The notes: generated from the letters alone by a model not told the origin. Counted from the first letter of the stretch, positions 42,653 through 52,610 are shown. The stretch is DNA of 64,000 nucleotides from an uncultured Oscillospiraceae bacterium (GCA_944385475.1 CALWXJ010000021.1:1-64000); one strand, 5' to 3'. Program-made: numbers and translations.

Positions 42653-44491
42653 ATGTGCGGAATCATTGGTTATGTGGGCCGGGAAGAAGCGGCCCCTATT
42701 TTGCTGGACGGACTTTCCCGGATGGAGTACCGAGGTTACGACTCCGCCGGTATTGCCGTTCGTTCAGAGGACGCAGGACTGCAGGTACGCAAGTCCCGGG
42801 GCAGGCTCCAGGTCCTCTCGGACATGGTTCATGGCGGCGCTGACCTCAAGGGGACGCTGGGCATCGGACACACCCGCTGGGCCACACATGGAGAGCCCAA
42901 CGACATCAACGCCCACCCCCACGTCAGTGAAAACGGAAAGATCGCCCTGGTGCACAACGGCATCATCGAAAACTACCTGGAGCTGAAAGAACACCTGATC
43001 AAGCAGGGGGTCAAATTCCAGTCCGATACGGATTCGGAGGTGGTGGCCCAGCTGCTGGAATTCCACTATCATGAGTGCGGCAACATGCTGGAGGCAGTGG
43101 GCCGCTGCCTGCGGCGGATCGAGGGGTCCTATGCCTTCGGTATTATCTGCGCCGACTACCCCAATGCCCTCATTGCCGCCCGGAAGGACAGCCCCCTGAT
43201 CCTGGGATATGGCAAGGACGGCAATTTCATCGCCTCTGACGTGACGGCCATCATCAAGCATACCCGGGATGTGGTGTATATGGATGATGGGGAGATCGCT
43301 GTGGTCACTGCCGATCATATCGATGTCTTTGATGACGAGATGATCCCGGTGGAAAAGACCCACAGCCATGTGGACTGGGATGTGTCCTCTGCAGAGAAGG
43401 GGGGATATCCCCACTTCATGCTCAAGGAGATCTTTGAGCAGCCTGAGGCCATCCGCAAGACCATCTCTCCCAGGATTCGGGATGGCCGGGTGGTGCTGGA
43501 CGATCTGCACTTGTCGGAGGAGTATGTGCAGGGCCTTTCCCGGATCTTCATCGTGGCCTGCGGCTCCAGCTATCATGTGGGCATGGTGAGCAAATATACC
43601 TGGGAAAAACTGCTGCGCCGTCCGGTGGAGGTGTGCCTGGCATCGGAGTTCCGCTATGGGGAACCGCTGGTGGACGAGAAGAGTTTGGTGATCGTTATCA
43701 GCCAGTCCGGGGAGACGCTGGATACCATGGCCGCCATGCGGGAGGCCAAGCGTCTGGGGGGCAGGACTCTGGCCATCGTCAATGTCGTGGGGTCCTCCAT
43801 TGCCCGGGAGGCGGATGACGTGCTCTATACCTGGGCCGGGCCTGAGATCGCCGTGGCCACCACCAAGGCCTACTCCACCCAACTGGCGCTAATGGACTTA
43901 GTAGGTTTATATTTGGGGGATCTTCTGGGCACCGTATCCTCCCAGGAGTATCAGGCGGTAATAGAGGCCATGGGCCGCCTGCCGGATCAGATGCAGCAGG
44001 TGCTGGACCATGTGGAAACCATCCAATACCACGCCTGCCAATATTTCAATCACGATTCCATCTTCTTCATTGGCCGGAACCTGGACTATGCTATGGGACT
44101 GGAGGGATCTTTGAAGCTCAAGGAGATCAGCTATATCCACTCCGAAGCCTATGCCTCCGGGGAGCTGAAGCACGGCACCATCTCCTTGATCGAGCCGGGG
44201 ACGCTGGTGGTGGCCCTGGGAACTTACGCGCCTCTTTTTGACAAGGCCATGAGCAATGTGGTGGAGGTCAAGGCCCGTGGGGCAGAGGTCCTGGCAATTA
44301 CCACGGAGCGGTTTCAGGAGAAAATGGAGAAGACAGCCGATTCCACTGTAGTGGTGCCGGACACCCATGCCATCGTGCAGCCGTCCTTGGGGGTGGTGCC
44401 GCTGCAGCTGTTTGCCTACTATGTGGCGCTGCAGCGGGGCTGCGACATCGATAAGCCCCGGAACCTGGCCAAGAGCGTCACGGTGGAGTAA
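42653..44491 (+). CDS. glmS: Glutamine-fructose-6-phosphate aminotransferase
   Basis: Makes glucosamine-6-phosphate for peptidoglycan. 612 residues, ATG behind AGGAGG. The N-terminal glutaminase domain uses the Cys after Met1 (MCGIIGYVG) as nucleophile; GIGHTRWATHGEP, NGIIENY and ADYPNALIAARKDSPL are standard. Two SIS isomerase domains follow (VACGSSYH...; SQSGETLDT) and the C-terminus ends in DKPRNLAKSVTVE. Controlled by the adjacent ribozyme. Monocistronic. Confidence 0.97.
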   Translation: MCGIIGYVGREEAAPILLDGLSRMEYRGYDSAGIAVRSEDAGLQVRKSRGRLQVLSDMVHGGADLKGTLGIGHTRWATHGEPNDINAHPHVSENGKIALVHNGIIENYLELKEHLIKQGVKFQSDTDSEVVAQLLEFHYHECGNMLEAVGRCLRRIEGSYAFGIICADYPNALIAARKDSPLILGYGKDGNFIASDVTAIIKHTRDVVYMDDGEIAVVTADHIDVFDDEMIPVEKTHSHVDWDVSSAEKGGYPHFMLKEIFEQPEAIRKTISPRIRDGRVVLDDLHLSEEYVQGLSRIFIVACGSSYHVGMVSKYTWEKLLRRPVEVCLASEFRYGEPLVDEKSLVIVISQSGETLDTMAAMREAKRLGGRTLAIVNVVGSSIAREADDVLYTWAGPEIAVATTKAYSTQLALMDLVGLYLGDLLGTVSSQEYQAVIEAMGRLPDQMQQVLDHVETIQYHACQYFNHDSIFFIGRNLDYAMGLEGSLKLKEISYIHSEAYASGELKHGTISLIEPGTLVVALGTYAPLFDKAMSNVVEVKARGAEVLAITTERFQEKMEKTADSTVVVPDTHAIVQPSLGVVPLQLFAYYVALQRGCDIDKPRNLAKSVTVE

Positions 44492-44599
44492 AAAAGAGCT
44501 GGAGATCGGCAAAAAGGGATTTGGCCGGGATCTCTGGGCTTCCAACAAAAAAGTCCCCTCCGGCCTCCCCCATGGGATATGGGGAGGGGAGGAGAACAG

Positions 44600-44641
44600 G
44601 ACCCCGCCGCAAAGCGCCTGCTTTGCGGCGGGGTCTTTTTT
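44600..44641 (+). terminator. Terminator of glmS
   Basis: Fifteen-base-pair stem GACCCCGCCGCAAAG, loop CGCCTG, T-run. A second hairpin (about 44560-44590, CCTCCCCCAT / ATGGGGAGG) precedes it. Confidence 0.9.
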
Positions 44642-44675
44642 TAAAACAGAGGCCGGCCTTTCCCGGGAAATGGGA

Positions 44676-45389
44676 TCATTTCGCGTGTTTTCCCAGATAG
44701 GCCTCTTTGACCTTCTCATTGGCCAGGAGTTCCCTGCCGGTGCCCTGAAGGGTGATGCGTCCGGTTTCCATGACATAGGCAAGGTCTGCGATCTTCAGTG
44801 CCATGTTGGCATTTTGCTCTACAAGCAGTACGGTCATGCCCTGGCGGTTGATCTGCTGAATGATCTTGAAGATGTCCTGCACCACCAGAGGGGCAAGGCC
44901 CAGGGAGGGCTCATCCAGCATCAAAAGCCGGGGGCGGGACATCAGCGCCCTGCCCACCGCCAGCATCTGCTGCTCGCCGCCGGACAGGGTTCCCGCCAGC
45001 TGCCAGCTGCGCTCTTTCAGCCGGGGGAAGAGTTCATAGATCCACTGGATGTCCTTTTCGATCTGGGCTTTGTCCTTTCGCAGGTATGCGCCGATTTTCA
45101 GATTTTCCAGTACCGTCATGTCCGCAAATACCCGGCGGCCCTCAGGACTCAGGGCGATGCCCTGCTCCACGATTTTGTCGATGCTTTGGCCCAAAAGCTC
45201 TTTCCCGTTCCATTGGATGGAGCCGGAACCTGCCTTGACAAGGCCGCTGATAGTTCGCAGCGTGGTGGATTTTCCGGCGCCGTTGGCGCCGATGAGGGTG
45301 ACGATCTTCCCGTCGGGGACCTCCAGATCAATGCCTCGCAGGGCCTGGATCCCACCATAGGCGACAAAGAGTTTTTCAATTTTAAGCAT
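44676..45389 (-). CDS. livF: Branched-chain amino acid ABC transporter ATPase LivF
   Basis: One of two ATPases of the Liv importer, 237 residues. Walker A GANGAGKST, Q-loop region, signature LSGGEQQ, Walker B LLMLDEPS and the switch His replaced by Gln-x-Asn in LVEQNANMAL, as normal in LivF. Its start overlaps livG by eight bases. Last gene of livJHMGF. Confidence 0.93.
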   Translation of the reverse strand: MLKIEKLFVAYGGIQALRGIDLEVPDGKIVTLIGANGAGKSTTLRTISGLVKAGSGSIQWNGKELLGQSIDKIVEQGIALSPEGRRVFADMTVLENLKIGAYLRKDKAQIEKDIQWIYELFPRLKERSWQLAGTLSGGEQQMLAVGRALMSRPRLLMLDEPSLGLAPLVVQDIFKIIQQINRQGMTVLLVEQNANMALKIADLAYVMETGRITLQGTGRELLANEKVKEAYLGKHAK

Positions 45390-46224
45390 CTTCCGCCACC
45401 CCCAAGTACGCGTCGATCACCCGCTGATCGTTGCGGATCTGCTCCGGTGTGCCCCGGGCGATGAGTTTGCCGAAATCCAGCACATAGATCTGGTCAGAGA
45501 TGCCCATTACCAGATCCATGTGATGTTCAATCAGCAAAATGGAGATGTGGAAATCCCAGCGGATCTGGGCGATGAATTCCGTCAGATCATCTGTCTCCTG
45601 GGGATTCATGCCGGCGGCAGGCTCATCCAGCAGTAAAAGGGTCGGATCCGTGGCCAGAGCCCGGGCGATCTCCAGCCGCCGCTGCTTTCCATAGGGCAGG
45701 GAGGTGGCAAGTTCCCCCCGGTCATCCGCCAGCCCCACGATCTCCAAAAGTTCCTGAGCCCGCTTGCGCTGTGCGGATTCCTCCTTGCGGTTGAGGCGGA
45801 ACGTGGCGGAAAAGACGTTGCTGTGCCGGCGGCAGTGCATGGCGATGAGCACATTGTCAAATACAGACTGGGATTTCCAAAGCCGGATGTTCTGGAAGGT
45901 GCGGGCCATGCCCAGCTGCGTGATTTTATCCGGCGTGGGGGAGAGAACATGGCTGTATGCTCCGGCGTTTTGACCCTTGTACTGGGCCTTCATCTTCCCC
46001 TGAGGATGATTTTCGATGATTTTCTTTCCCTGGAAGTAGACGGCGCCGTTGGTGGGCTGATATACGCCGGTGATGACATTGAAGGCGGTGGTCTTTCCGG
46101 CGCCGTTGGGACCGATGAGCGCCACAATCTGCCCTGGGTCGATGGAGAGATTCAGATTGTCCACGGCCACCACACCGCCAAACTGCATCGTGACATTTTC
46201 CACGCGGAGGATGGGATCACTCAT
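45382..46224 (-). CDS. livG: Branched-chain amino acid ABC transporter ATPase LivG
   Basis: Second Liv ATPase, 280 residues, a little longer than usual through a loop after KKIIENHPQGKMKAQYKGQNAGAYSHV (about 68-95). Walker A GPNGAGKTT, signature LPYGKQRRLEIARAL in place of LSGGQ (the LivG norm), Walker B LLLLDEPAAGMN and switch His in LIEHHMDLV. Overlaps livM by four bases. Confidence 0.93.
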   Translation of the reverse strand: MSDPILRVENVTMQFGGVVAVDNLNLSIDPGQIVALIGPNGAGKTTAFNVITGVYQPTNGAVYFQGKKIIENHPQGKMKAQYKGQNAGAYSHVLSPTPDKITQLGMARTFQNIRLWKSQSVFDNVLIAMHCRRHSNVFSATFRLNRKEESAQRKRAQELLEIVGLADDRGELATSLPYGKQRRLEIARALATDPTLLLLDEPAAGMNPQETDDLTEFIAQIRWDFHISILLIEHHMDLVMGISDQIYVLDFGKLIARGTPEQIRNDQRVIDAYLGVAEDA

Positions 46225-47330
46225 TTTCCGGCCACCTCCTTTTTTTGCTTTTTCGGGCGCCGCCCCAAGAGATCGGGCAGCTCCTTGTCGCCCATCAGGC
46301 CCCTGCGGAAGAAGAGGACGATGACCATGATGATGACGGAGAATACCGCCATGCGGAAACCGTTTTTAAAGAGGCCCGGGGCATGGATGCCCAGGAAGGT
46401 GCCCGAATCCAGTCCCCGCAGCCACCATTCAGAGCTGAAAATATAGAGGAAGCTGGCGATGATGGAGCCGGTAATAGAGCCGATGCCGCCGATGACCACG
46501 ATCAGCAGGATCTCATAGGTCATGGAACTTCTGAAGGGCAGGGCTGCCACCGTTCCCATATACATGGCCATCATGCCCCCGCCCACGCCGGCAAAGAAGG
46601 AGCTGATGACAAAGGACATCCGCTTGTGATGGGAGAGGTTGATCCCCATGGCCTCCGCCGCCACCTCGTCGTCCCGGATGGCCTTGAAGGCCCGGCCATA
46701 GGTGGAGTTGATCAGCAGCACCACCGCGAAGATCAGCACCCCCGCCAGCAGCACATAGGAGGTGGCCCGGGAGAAGGTGGGATAGCTCTTGAGGAGGTTG
46801 GAGCCGTTGGTAATAGGGCCCAGGCCGTTCCACTGGAACAGCGTCCGCAGGATCTCTGCAAAGCCCAGTGTGGCAATAGCCAGATAATCGGATTTCAGTC
46901 GCAGCACCGGAAGGCCAATGAGGTAGGCCAAAAGAGCTGCCAGCAGTCCCCCCACCAGCAGCGCTGCCAGCATACCCACCAGGGTCCCCAGATCCTCTCC
47001 CAAAAACGAGAAGATCTCCGGCAGGGAAAAGTGCAAAAGGCCGCCGTCAAAGTACTGATAGACACTATCCCGCTTGGCCACGGGGATGGTCAGCACCGCA
47101 TAGGCGTAGGCACCCAGGAGCATAAAGCCCGCCTGCCCCAGGGAGAAAAGCCCGGTAAAGCCGTTGAGCAGATTCATGGAGACCGCCACCAGCATATACA
47201 CAGAGGCCTTGCTGATGACCTTTACGGCGATATGATAGCTGGGTAAAGTGGCATCCACCACAAGGCAGGCCGCCAGCGCTGCTGCAAGGACGGCCAGGGT
47301 CAAGAGCTTCTTTCGTTTTTCGCTTGTCAT
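46221..47330 (-). CDS. livM: Branched-chain amino acid permease LivM
   Basis: Membrane subunit of 369 residues with about nine to ten segments. I choose MTSEKRKKLL at 47330, six bases behind AAGGAGGG; an ATG two codons earlier touches the ribosome site. SMNLLNGFTGLFSLGQAGFMLLGAY and the EAA-type loop AIRDDEVAAEAMGINLSHHKRMSFVISSFFAG are LivM hallmarks (key block: AIRDDEVAAEAMGI). The C-terminal basic tail is short. Confidence 0.93.
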   Translation of the reverse strand: MTSEKRKKLLTLAVLAAALAACLVVDATLPSYHIAVKVISKASVYMLVAVSMNLLNGFTGLFSLGQAGFMLLGAYAYAVLTIPVAKRDSVYQYFDGGLLHFSLPEIFSFLGEDLGTLVGMLAALLVGGLLAALLAYLIGLPVLRLKSDYLAIATLGFAEILRTLFQWNGLGPITNGSNLLKSYPTFSRATSYVLLAGVLIFAVVLLINSTYGRAFKAIRDDEVAAEAMGINLSHHKRMSFVISSFFAGVGGGMMAMYMGTVAALPFRSSMTYEILLIVVIGGIGSITGSIIASFLYIFSSEWWLRGLDSGTFLGIHAPGLFKNGFRMAVFSVIIMVIVLFFRRGLMGDKELPDLLGRRPKKQKKEVAGK

Positions 47331-47343
47331 ATCCATCCCTCCT

Positions 47344-48222
47344 TCATACCTTGTCGGTGACCTTCTCACCGAACAGGCCGGTGGGCTTGACGCACAGCAC
47401 CGCGATCAGCAGGGCGAAGGTGAAGGCATCGGAAAAGGTGGTGTAGCCCAGGCCTTTGATGAGCTCTTCACAAAGTCCGATGATAAAGGCGCCCACCACC
47501 GCTCCCGGAATGGAGCCGATCCCGCCGAAGACCGCCGCCACAAAGGCCTTGAGCCCCGGCATGGAGCCGGAGGTGATGGTGACGGAGGGGGAGTTGGTGA
47601 AAAAGAGCATGGCTCCCACCGCCGCCAGGAAAGAGCCGATGACGAAGGTCATGGAGATAACGGAGTTGATTTTAATACCCATGAGCTGCGCTGTTTCAAA
47701 GTCTCTGGCAGCCGCCCGCATGGCCATGCCCATCTTGGTGTGGTTGATGAGATATACCAGCGCTGCCACCAGCAAGATGGTCAAAAGGGGCGTTACCAGT
47801 GTGACCCGTTTGGTAGACTGGCCGAAGAGCGTGATATTGTCACTGATCCAGGGGATGGGGTTTACTACCGGCTGGGCTACGCCGCCGGTGATATAAAAGG
47901 CCAGGTTTTGGATGAGATAGCTCACACCGATGGCGGAGATCATCAAGGACATCCGGGGGGCGGTGCGCAAGGGCCGGTAGGCCACCCGCTCGATGACAAA
48001 GCCCAGGGCCACCGTGGCGATACACACCAGAGGCAGAGCGATATAAAAGGGCATGGCGGTGGTGGTGTAGACCATCACCAGGCCCGCCACCATAAATACA
48101 TCTCCATGGGCGAAATTGATCAAACGCAAAATACCATAGACCAGGGTGTAGCCAATAGCAATCAAAGCGAACTGGCCGCCCACGGAGACGCCGTTGATGA
48201 GATAGGGTAAAATAGATTCCAT
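47344..48222 (-). CDS. livH: Branched-chain amino acid permease LivH
   Basis: Membrane subunit of 292 residues, ATG behind AGGAGG; a longer frame is not supported. LINGVSVGGQFALIAIGYTLVYGILRLINFAHGD is the LivH start signature (key block: YGILRLINFAHGD). The ATPase-contact loop is MRAAARDFETAQLMGIKINSVI. It lies 13 bases ahead of livM and about 136 behind livJ, with a hairpin between. Confidence 0.93.
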   Translation of the reverse strand: MESILPYLINGVSVGGQFALIAIGYTLVYGILRLINFAHGDVFMVAGLVMVYTTTAMPFYIALPLVCIATVALGFVIERVAYRPLRTAPRMSLMISAIGVSYLIQNLAFYITGGVAQPVVNPIPWISDNITLFGQSTKRVTLVTPLLTILLVAALVYLINHTKMGMAMRAAARDFETAQLMGIKINSVISMTFVIGSFLAAVGAMLFFTNSPSVTITSGSMPGLKAFVAAVFGGIGSIPGAVVGAFIIGLCEELIKGLGYTTFSDAFTFALLIAVLCVKPTGLFGEKVTDKV

Positions 48223-48302
48223 AGGGAGACCTCCTGTGGATTGGGTTGAAAGATGGAAACACCCCTGGGAAAAGACGGGCTGCCGGGGCGGTCGCATTTA
48301 TG

Positions 48303-48345
48303 GAAAAAGAGGGTGGCGGAGAGAGAGCGCCGCCACCTTCTTTTT
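48303..48345 (-). terminator. Hairpin between livJ and livH
   Basis: Stem GGTGGCGG / CCGCCACC, then CTCTTTTTCC on the minus strand. A partial terminator here would make the binding protein in excess of the permease, common in ABC operons. Confidence 0.7.
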
Positions 48346-48358
48346 CCGGTATGAAGGG

Positions 48359-49558
48359 TTACTTCACACCCTGCACTTTCTCAAACTCCCACACGCCATC
48401 GGTGGTGTTGGCTACCTTAATAAAGGCAGAGTCCCGCTTGGCATCGCCAATTTCATCAAACTCGATCAGGCCGGACACCCCCTCGTAACTAACAGAGGGC
48501 AACGCCGCCATCACATCGGCGGGATCTGTACTGCCGGCGGCTTTCAGGGCCTCCAGGGCAGTAAAATAGGCGTCATAGCCCATCACGGTGACGGCGGCCA
48601 CCATGTCATTGCCGCCGTTGTTGGTCATGGCGTCGGGATTGGAATTGATCCACTCTTTGATCCCGGCGTCAAAGTCGGGGTCGCCGCCTTCCTGGTAGAA
48701 GGTGGTGACGGCGATGCGGACGTCCTTGCCCACGGCGCTTTCCACCACTTTGTTGCTGTCCCAGGTGTCGGATCCCAGCAGTGTGCCGTCAAAACCCTGG
48801 GAATCTGCCGCCTCCACAATGAGCTGGGCGTAGTTGATGGAGACGGGAGCGAAGATGGCGCCGGCGCCGGCGGCCTTGGCGTTGTTGATATAGGAGACGA
48901 AGTTGGCGTTGCCGTCATTGAAAGTTTCAGATACAACGCTTCCCCCCAGGGCCTCAAAGGCCTCGGTAAAGTAATACACCAGGCCCTGGTCGTAGTCACT
49001 GCCCAGCATGGACAGGGTATAGGCCGTGGTAATGCCTAAGGTGTCATAGGCGTAGCTGGCCAGAGCCGGACCCTGGAAGGGGTCGGTAAAGCAGATGCGG
49101 AAATAGCAGTCATAGTCCGAGGTGACCTGGGGATTGGTGCAGGAGACGCCGATGGCAGGGACCCCTGCTTCCTCAAAGATCTTACCTCCGGCCACAGAGA
49201 CGCCGGAGCCATAGGAGCCCAGGACCACAGACACGTCCTTATCCACCAACTGCGAGGCAGCAGAGGGGCCGTTTTCCGGGGTGGTGCGGTTATCCACGAT
49301 CTCCAGTTTGACATCATAGGTCTCCCCGGCGATCTCCACCGTGGGCTGGATGGACTGGGCATACTGCATGCCCAGGATCTCCTGTTTTCCGCCGGGGCCG
49401 TTGTCCCCTGTCTGGGGCTCATAAACGCCGATTCGGACTTCCTTGGCACCCTCCGTGCCGCCATCTTCACCAGAGGCCTCTCCACCGCCTCCGCAGGCGG
49501 TCATACCTAAAATCAGAGCCATTGCCAGGGACAGGGAAAAAAGCTTCTTCATACTCAT
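48359..49558 (-). CDS. livJ: Branched-chain amino acid binding lipoprotein LivJ
   Basis: Substrate-binding lipoprotein of 399 residues. The start is behind GGAGGAG. Signal and lipobox: MALILGMTACGGGG, Cys as lipidation site. The mature part has the periplasmic-binding fold type I (VRIGVYEPQTGDNGPGGKQEILGMQYA; LVDKDVSVVLGSYGSGVSVAGGKIFEE). Acidic Gly-rich linker after the Cys. First gene of the operon, behind a promoter with a palindrome just past the -10. Confidence 0.93.
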   Translation of the reverse strand: MSMKKLFSLSLAMALILGMTACGGGGEASGEDGGTEGAKEVRIGVYEPQTGDNGPGGKQEILGMQYAQSIQPTVEIAGETYDVKLEIVDNRTTPENGPSAASQLVDKDVSVVLGSYGSGVSVAGGKIFEEAGVPAIGVSCTNPQVTSDYDCYFRICFTDPFQGPALASYAYDTLGITTAYTLSMLGSDYDQGLVYYFTEAFEALGGSVVSETFNDGNANFVSYINNAKAAGAGAIFAPVSINYAQLIVEAADSQGFDGTLLGSDTWDSNKVVESAVGKDVRIAVTTFYQEGGDPDFDAGIKEWINSNPDAMTNNGGNDMVAAVTVMGYDAYFTALEALKAAGSTDPADVMAALPSVSYEGVSGLIEFDEIGDAKRDSAFIKVANTTDGVWEFEKVQGVK

Positions 49559-49759
49559 GAGACTTCTCCTCCGTTTCCCGGTAAAGCTTCCCTCTTTACC
49601 AGTTAAGATATTCACATTTTATGAAATTGGAAAAACCTTCGCAAGATGAATATTCAACAGAAAAAAAGCGGCATTTTTCGAATTGGACGCAAAAATCCTC
49701 CATAAAAAGATAAATATCTTTATTATAAAGACAGAACTTTTGCGAAATAAATTAAAAAC

Positions 49760-49771
49760 GGACATTTGTCC
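49760..49771. promoter_or_regulatory. GGACA-2-TGTCC inverted repeat near the livJ transcription start
   Basis: GGACATTTGTCC, just downstream of the livJ -10 on the minus strand. Same half-sites as the aroK operator at 12098-12115. Confidence 0.5.
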
Positions 49772-49773
49772 CT

Positions 49774-49802
49774 CATATAAGGACAATTAAAGTTTTGTGC
49801 AA
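49774..49802 (-). promoter_or_regulatory. Promoter of livJHMGF
   Basis: Minus strand TTGCAC, 17-base spacer, TATATG, giving an AT-rich leader of about 200 bases (49559-49765). A second TATAAT lies at about 49728 but lacks a -35. Confidence 0.55.
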
Positions 49803-49920
49803 ATTCACGATACAAAAATGAAGGAGAAAAATTGGAAGAAATCATAATTGCTTGCAGGCTGCAGGTTCCAAAGCGGCGCCATCCAAGTTCTGGAAAGTCG
49901 GCGGAACAGGGGATGGTGCG

Positions 49921-49949
49921 TTGACAGGGCAGGGGGGGTATGGTACGAT
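49921..49949 (+). promoter_or_regulatory. Promoter of the SLH-GH25 gene
   Basis: TTGACA, 17-base spacer, TACGAT, 75 bases ahead of the start codon. Confidence 0.7.
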
Positions 49950-50024
49950 AGAAACCTGAAATTTAGGGGCTGCTGCCCCTGTTTTCCGGCGGTATTTGTC
50001 GAATTTTGGGGAAAGGACACGAGC

Positions 50025-51680
50025 ATGAAAAAAAGGAAAATCTGCGGAAGGCTGCTCTCACTGGTGCTGGCGGCAGGAATGTGCCTGCCGGCACAGGCTG
50101 CGTTTACCGATACAGAGGGCCATTGGGCGCAGGCAGCGATCGATAAATGGAGCCAGGAGTATGGCATCATCCAGGGATATGAGGACGGCAGTTTCCAGCC
50201 GGATCAGTTCGTTTCCCGGGGGGCGTTTGCCGGTATTTTGGATCGCTTCCTCCGCTTTCGGACGGCCTCTGCCCCGGAGACGTTTTCCGATATTTCCGGG
50301 AATTTTTGGGAACAGGAAATTTTGAAGCTGCACGCAGCCGGTGTTTATCTGGGAAATGAGGGGATGGCCCTTGCGGGGGACAGCATCACCCGTCAGCAGG
50401 CGGTGACCATGATCGCCCGGGCCTTCCAGGTAGAGGCGTCCACGACTTCTCTGCCCTATGGGGATGCGGACATGATTGCGGAGTATGCGCGCCCCGCTGT
50501 GGCGGAATTCACTGCCCGGGGATACATCAATGATGTGCGCGACGGCAACTTTCGGCCCACGGATCCCATCACCAGGGCAGAGATCATCAATATTTTAAAT
50601 AATATGATCATGGTCTTGATCCAGGAAAATGAGACGTATGATCAGGATGTTCCCGGTACCGTGATGATCAACTCCACGGAGGGCGCCGTTTTGAAGGATA
50701 TGGTCATCAGCGGCGATTTGATTTTGGCCCCCGGGGTCGGAGGGGAAGTGGTGCTGGACGATGTTACCATCGGCGGCAGCATCCGCAACTTCAGCCCTAT
50801 TATTCCCACAGTGGATGATGACGACAGGGAGGAGCCTGAGGATCCCCAGGATCCGGAAGATCCGGAGCAGACGGAGGGGATCGACCCCTCCACGGTTTAT
50901 GAACCCGGTACCACTACGGGGGAGACGTTCCAGTATAACGGGACATCCATTCCCATTTATGAAGACCGGCCGCTGAACGTCTTTGCCCAGGGGGACTTCT
51001 CCTGGGACGGCGATCGCCTGGTGTATGAGGGGGACGATTTCCGCACTCGCTTTGGCATTGACGTGTCGGCCTATCAAAACCGCGCTTCGGAAAATGAGAC
51101 CATTGACTGGGAGGCAGTCCGGGACGACGGTGTGGAATTTGTATTTGTCCGGGCGGGCCTGCGGGGATACGGCAGCGGCGCACTGCTGGAGGATGCCTAT
51201 TTCCATAAAAATGTGGAAGGAGCCCTGGAGGCGGGACTGGAGACGGGTGTCTACTTTTTCTCCCAGGCCATCACTGTGGAGGAGGCCATTGAAGAGGCGG
51301 ACATGGTGATCCGCATGCTGGACGGCCATGACATCGACGGCCCTGTGGCCTACGACTGGGAGATGCACGACAGTACATACCGCGTCTATGGCATCAGCCC
51401 CGAGATGGCCACAGCATGTGCCGTGGCCTTCTGCCGGCGCATTGAAGAGGCGGGATATACCCCCATGGTCTATGCCAGCACCTATGTTAATTATGTAAAG
51501 TATGACCAGGGGGCCATCGCGGATTACCTCAGCTGGTATCCCGAATATAAGAGCGATCAGTCCGAAAAGCTCTATCCCACTTTGCTCTATCATATGGATT
51601 ACTGGCAGTTTACCAGCAGCTGCACCATTGATGGGATCGGTGGCCGGGTAGATGCCAACTTGCAGTTTATCCGCCGATAG
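50025..51680 (+). CDS. Secreted SLH-GH25 lysozyme
   Basis: Exported wall hydrolase of 551 residues, ATG seven bases behind AAAGGA. Signal peptide ends at AQA/AF (about 25). Three SLH segments (26-200; TDTEGHWAQAAIDKW, FSDISGNFWEQEIL, YARPAVAEFTARGYIND) should bind wall polymer. A beta-rich stretch (205-260) and an acidic Asp/Glu/Pro linker (263-285) lead to a GH25 muramidase domain (343-551), with Asp346 in GIDVSAYQ and the catalytic pair Asp444/Glu446 in AYDWEMHD. Monocistronic. Confidence 0.93.
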   Translation: MKKRKICGRLLSLVLAAGMCLPAQAAFTDTEGHWAQAAIDKWSQEYGIIQGYEDGSFQPDQFVSRGAFAGILDRFLRFRTASAPETFSDISGNFWEQEILKLHAAGVYLGNEGMALAGDSITRQQAVTMIARAFQVEASTTSLPYGDADMIAEYARPAVAEFTARGYINDVRDGNFRPTDPITRAEIINILNNMIMVLIQENETYDQDVPGTVMINSTEGAVLKDMVISGDLILAPGVGGEVVLDDVTIGGSIRNFSPIIPTVDDDDREEPEDPQDPEDPEQTEGIDPSTVYEPGTTTGETFQYNGTSIPIYEDRPLNVFAQGDFSWDGDRLVYEGDDFRTRFGIDVSAYQNRASENETIDWEAVRDDGVEFVFVRAGLRGYGSGALLEDAYFHKNVEGALEAGLETGVYFFSQAITVEEAIEEADMVIRMLDGHDIDGPVAYDWEMHDSTYRVYGISPEMATACAVAFCRRIEEAGYTPMVYASTYVNYVKYDQGAIADYLSWYPEYKSDQSEKLYPTLLYHMDYWQFTSSCTIDGIGGRVDANLQFIRR

Positions 51681-51781
51681 AAAAGAGTCCTCGCCCCAAG
51701 AGCACATCTTTTCCGCGGCTTTCGGGGCCTTTACATTGCGATCCCTGTGAAGAACAAGACATCATTTGAGGAGGCGCCTTT

Positions 51782-52531
51782 ATGAAATCTCAGAGCTGGC
51801 TGACGATGGAGAGTCTGATCCATCTGAGTGAAAAACTCTCCTACAAAACCGGCCGCAGCGGGTGCTATCAGCCCTACTGGTCCTGCGTTTGGCCCCTGGA
51901 CTATCCCTCCTGGTACTGCCGCACCCACGTTCTCTCCTGCCCGGAGGGAATGGTGGAGCAGATGGCACAGGACCTGGCCCAGGGAGCCCGGGATGGGCTT
52001 CGGCCGCCTCTGGTGAGCGTGGTGGTGGAGGATGTGCCCGAGACGTTCATCCCCGCGCTGGAGCGCAACGGATTTGTGCTGCGCAAGCCGCAAACAGGCA
52101 TGCTTTTGGAGATCGACCGCTATGAAGCCCGGGGGGAAGACCCCCACGTGGTGGAGATTGGGCCAGACCGTCTGATGGAGTGGTCTGAGATCTGTGCCCA
52201 GGCATTTTCCAAGGAGAATGAGCCTGAGACCATGCGTCTTTTCATGCAGGACCCCTCTTGCCATTTCTATGCCTATGAGGATCAGGGGCGGATCGTAGGA
52301 ACGCTTTTGATGTCGCTGCAATATCAAAATGCGGGGCTCCACGAGGTGGGAACGCTGAAAGAGTGCCGGGGGCGGGGGATCTGTCATGCCCTGCTGAACC
52401 GGGCCTTCCTGGATGCCCGAGCCTGGGGATACCCGCTGATGAGCCTGCAGGCCTCCATCTATGGCCGGCCGGTCTACGAGACCATCGGTATGCGCCCGGT
52501 GTGTCAGATCCGCACCTTCGCGATGGAATAA
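51782..52531 (+). CDS. GNAT-family N-acetyltransferase
   Basis: Acetyl-CoA-dependent acetyltransferase of 249 residues, ATG behind GAGGAGG. The N-terminal half is atypical (Trp/Tyr/Cys-rich, GRSGCYQPYWSCVWPLDYP). The C-terminal half is the GNAT fold: FYAYEDQGRIVGTLLMSL, then acetyl-CoA loop VGTLKECRGRGICHALL and the final strands ASIYGRPVYETIGM. Monocistronic; substrate unknown. Confidence 0.85.
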   Translation: MKSQSWLTMESLIHLSEKLSYKTGRSGCYQPYWSCVWPLDYPSWYCRTHVLSCPEGMVEQMAQDLAQGARDGLRPPLVSVVVEDVPETFIPALERNGFVLRKPQTGMLLEIDRYEARGEDPHVVEIGPDRLMEWSEICAQAFSKENEPETMRLFMQDPSCHFYAYEDQGRIVGTLLMSLQYQNAGLHEVGTLKECRGRGICHALLNRAFLDARAWGYPLMSLQASIYGRPVYETIGMRPVCQIRTFAME

Positions 52532-52556
52532 AGCGAAGGGGAAGAAAAGGAAAGAA

Positions 52557-52595
52557 CAGCGCCCCGCTGCCGGCAACGGCGGTGGGGCGCTGTTT
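52557..52595 (+). terminator. Terminator of the GNAT gene
   Basis: Stem CAGCGCCCCGC with GTGGGGCGCTG, then TTTT. Confidence 0.75.
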
Positions 52596-52610
52596 TGAAA
52601 GAGGAGGGTG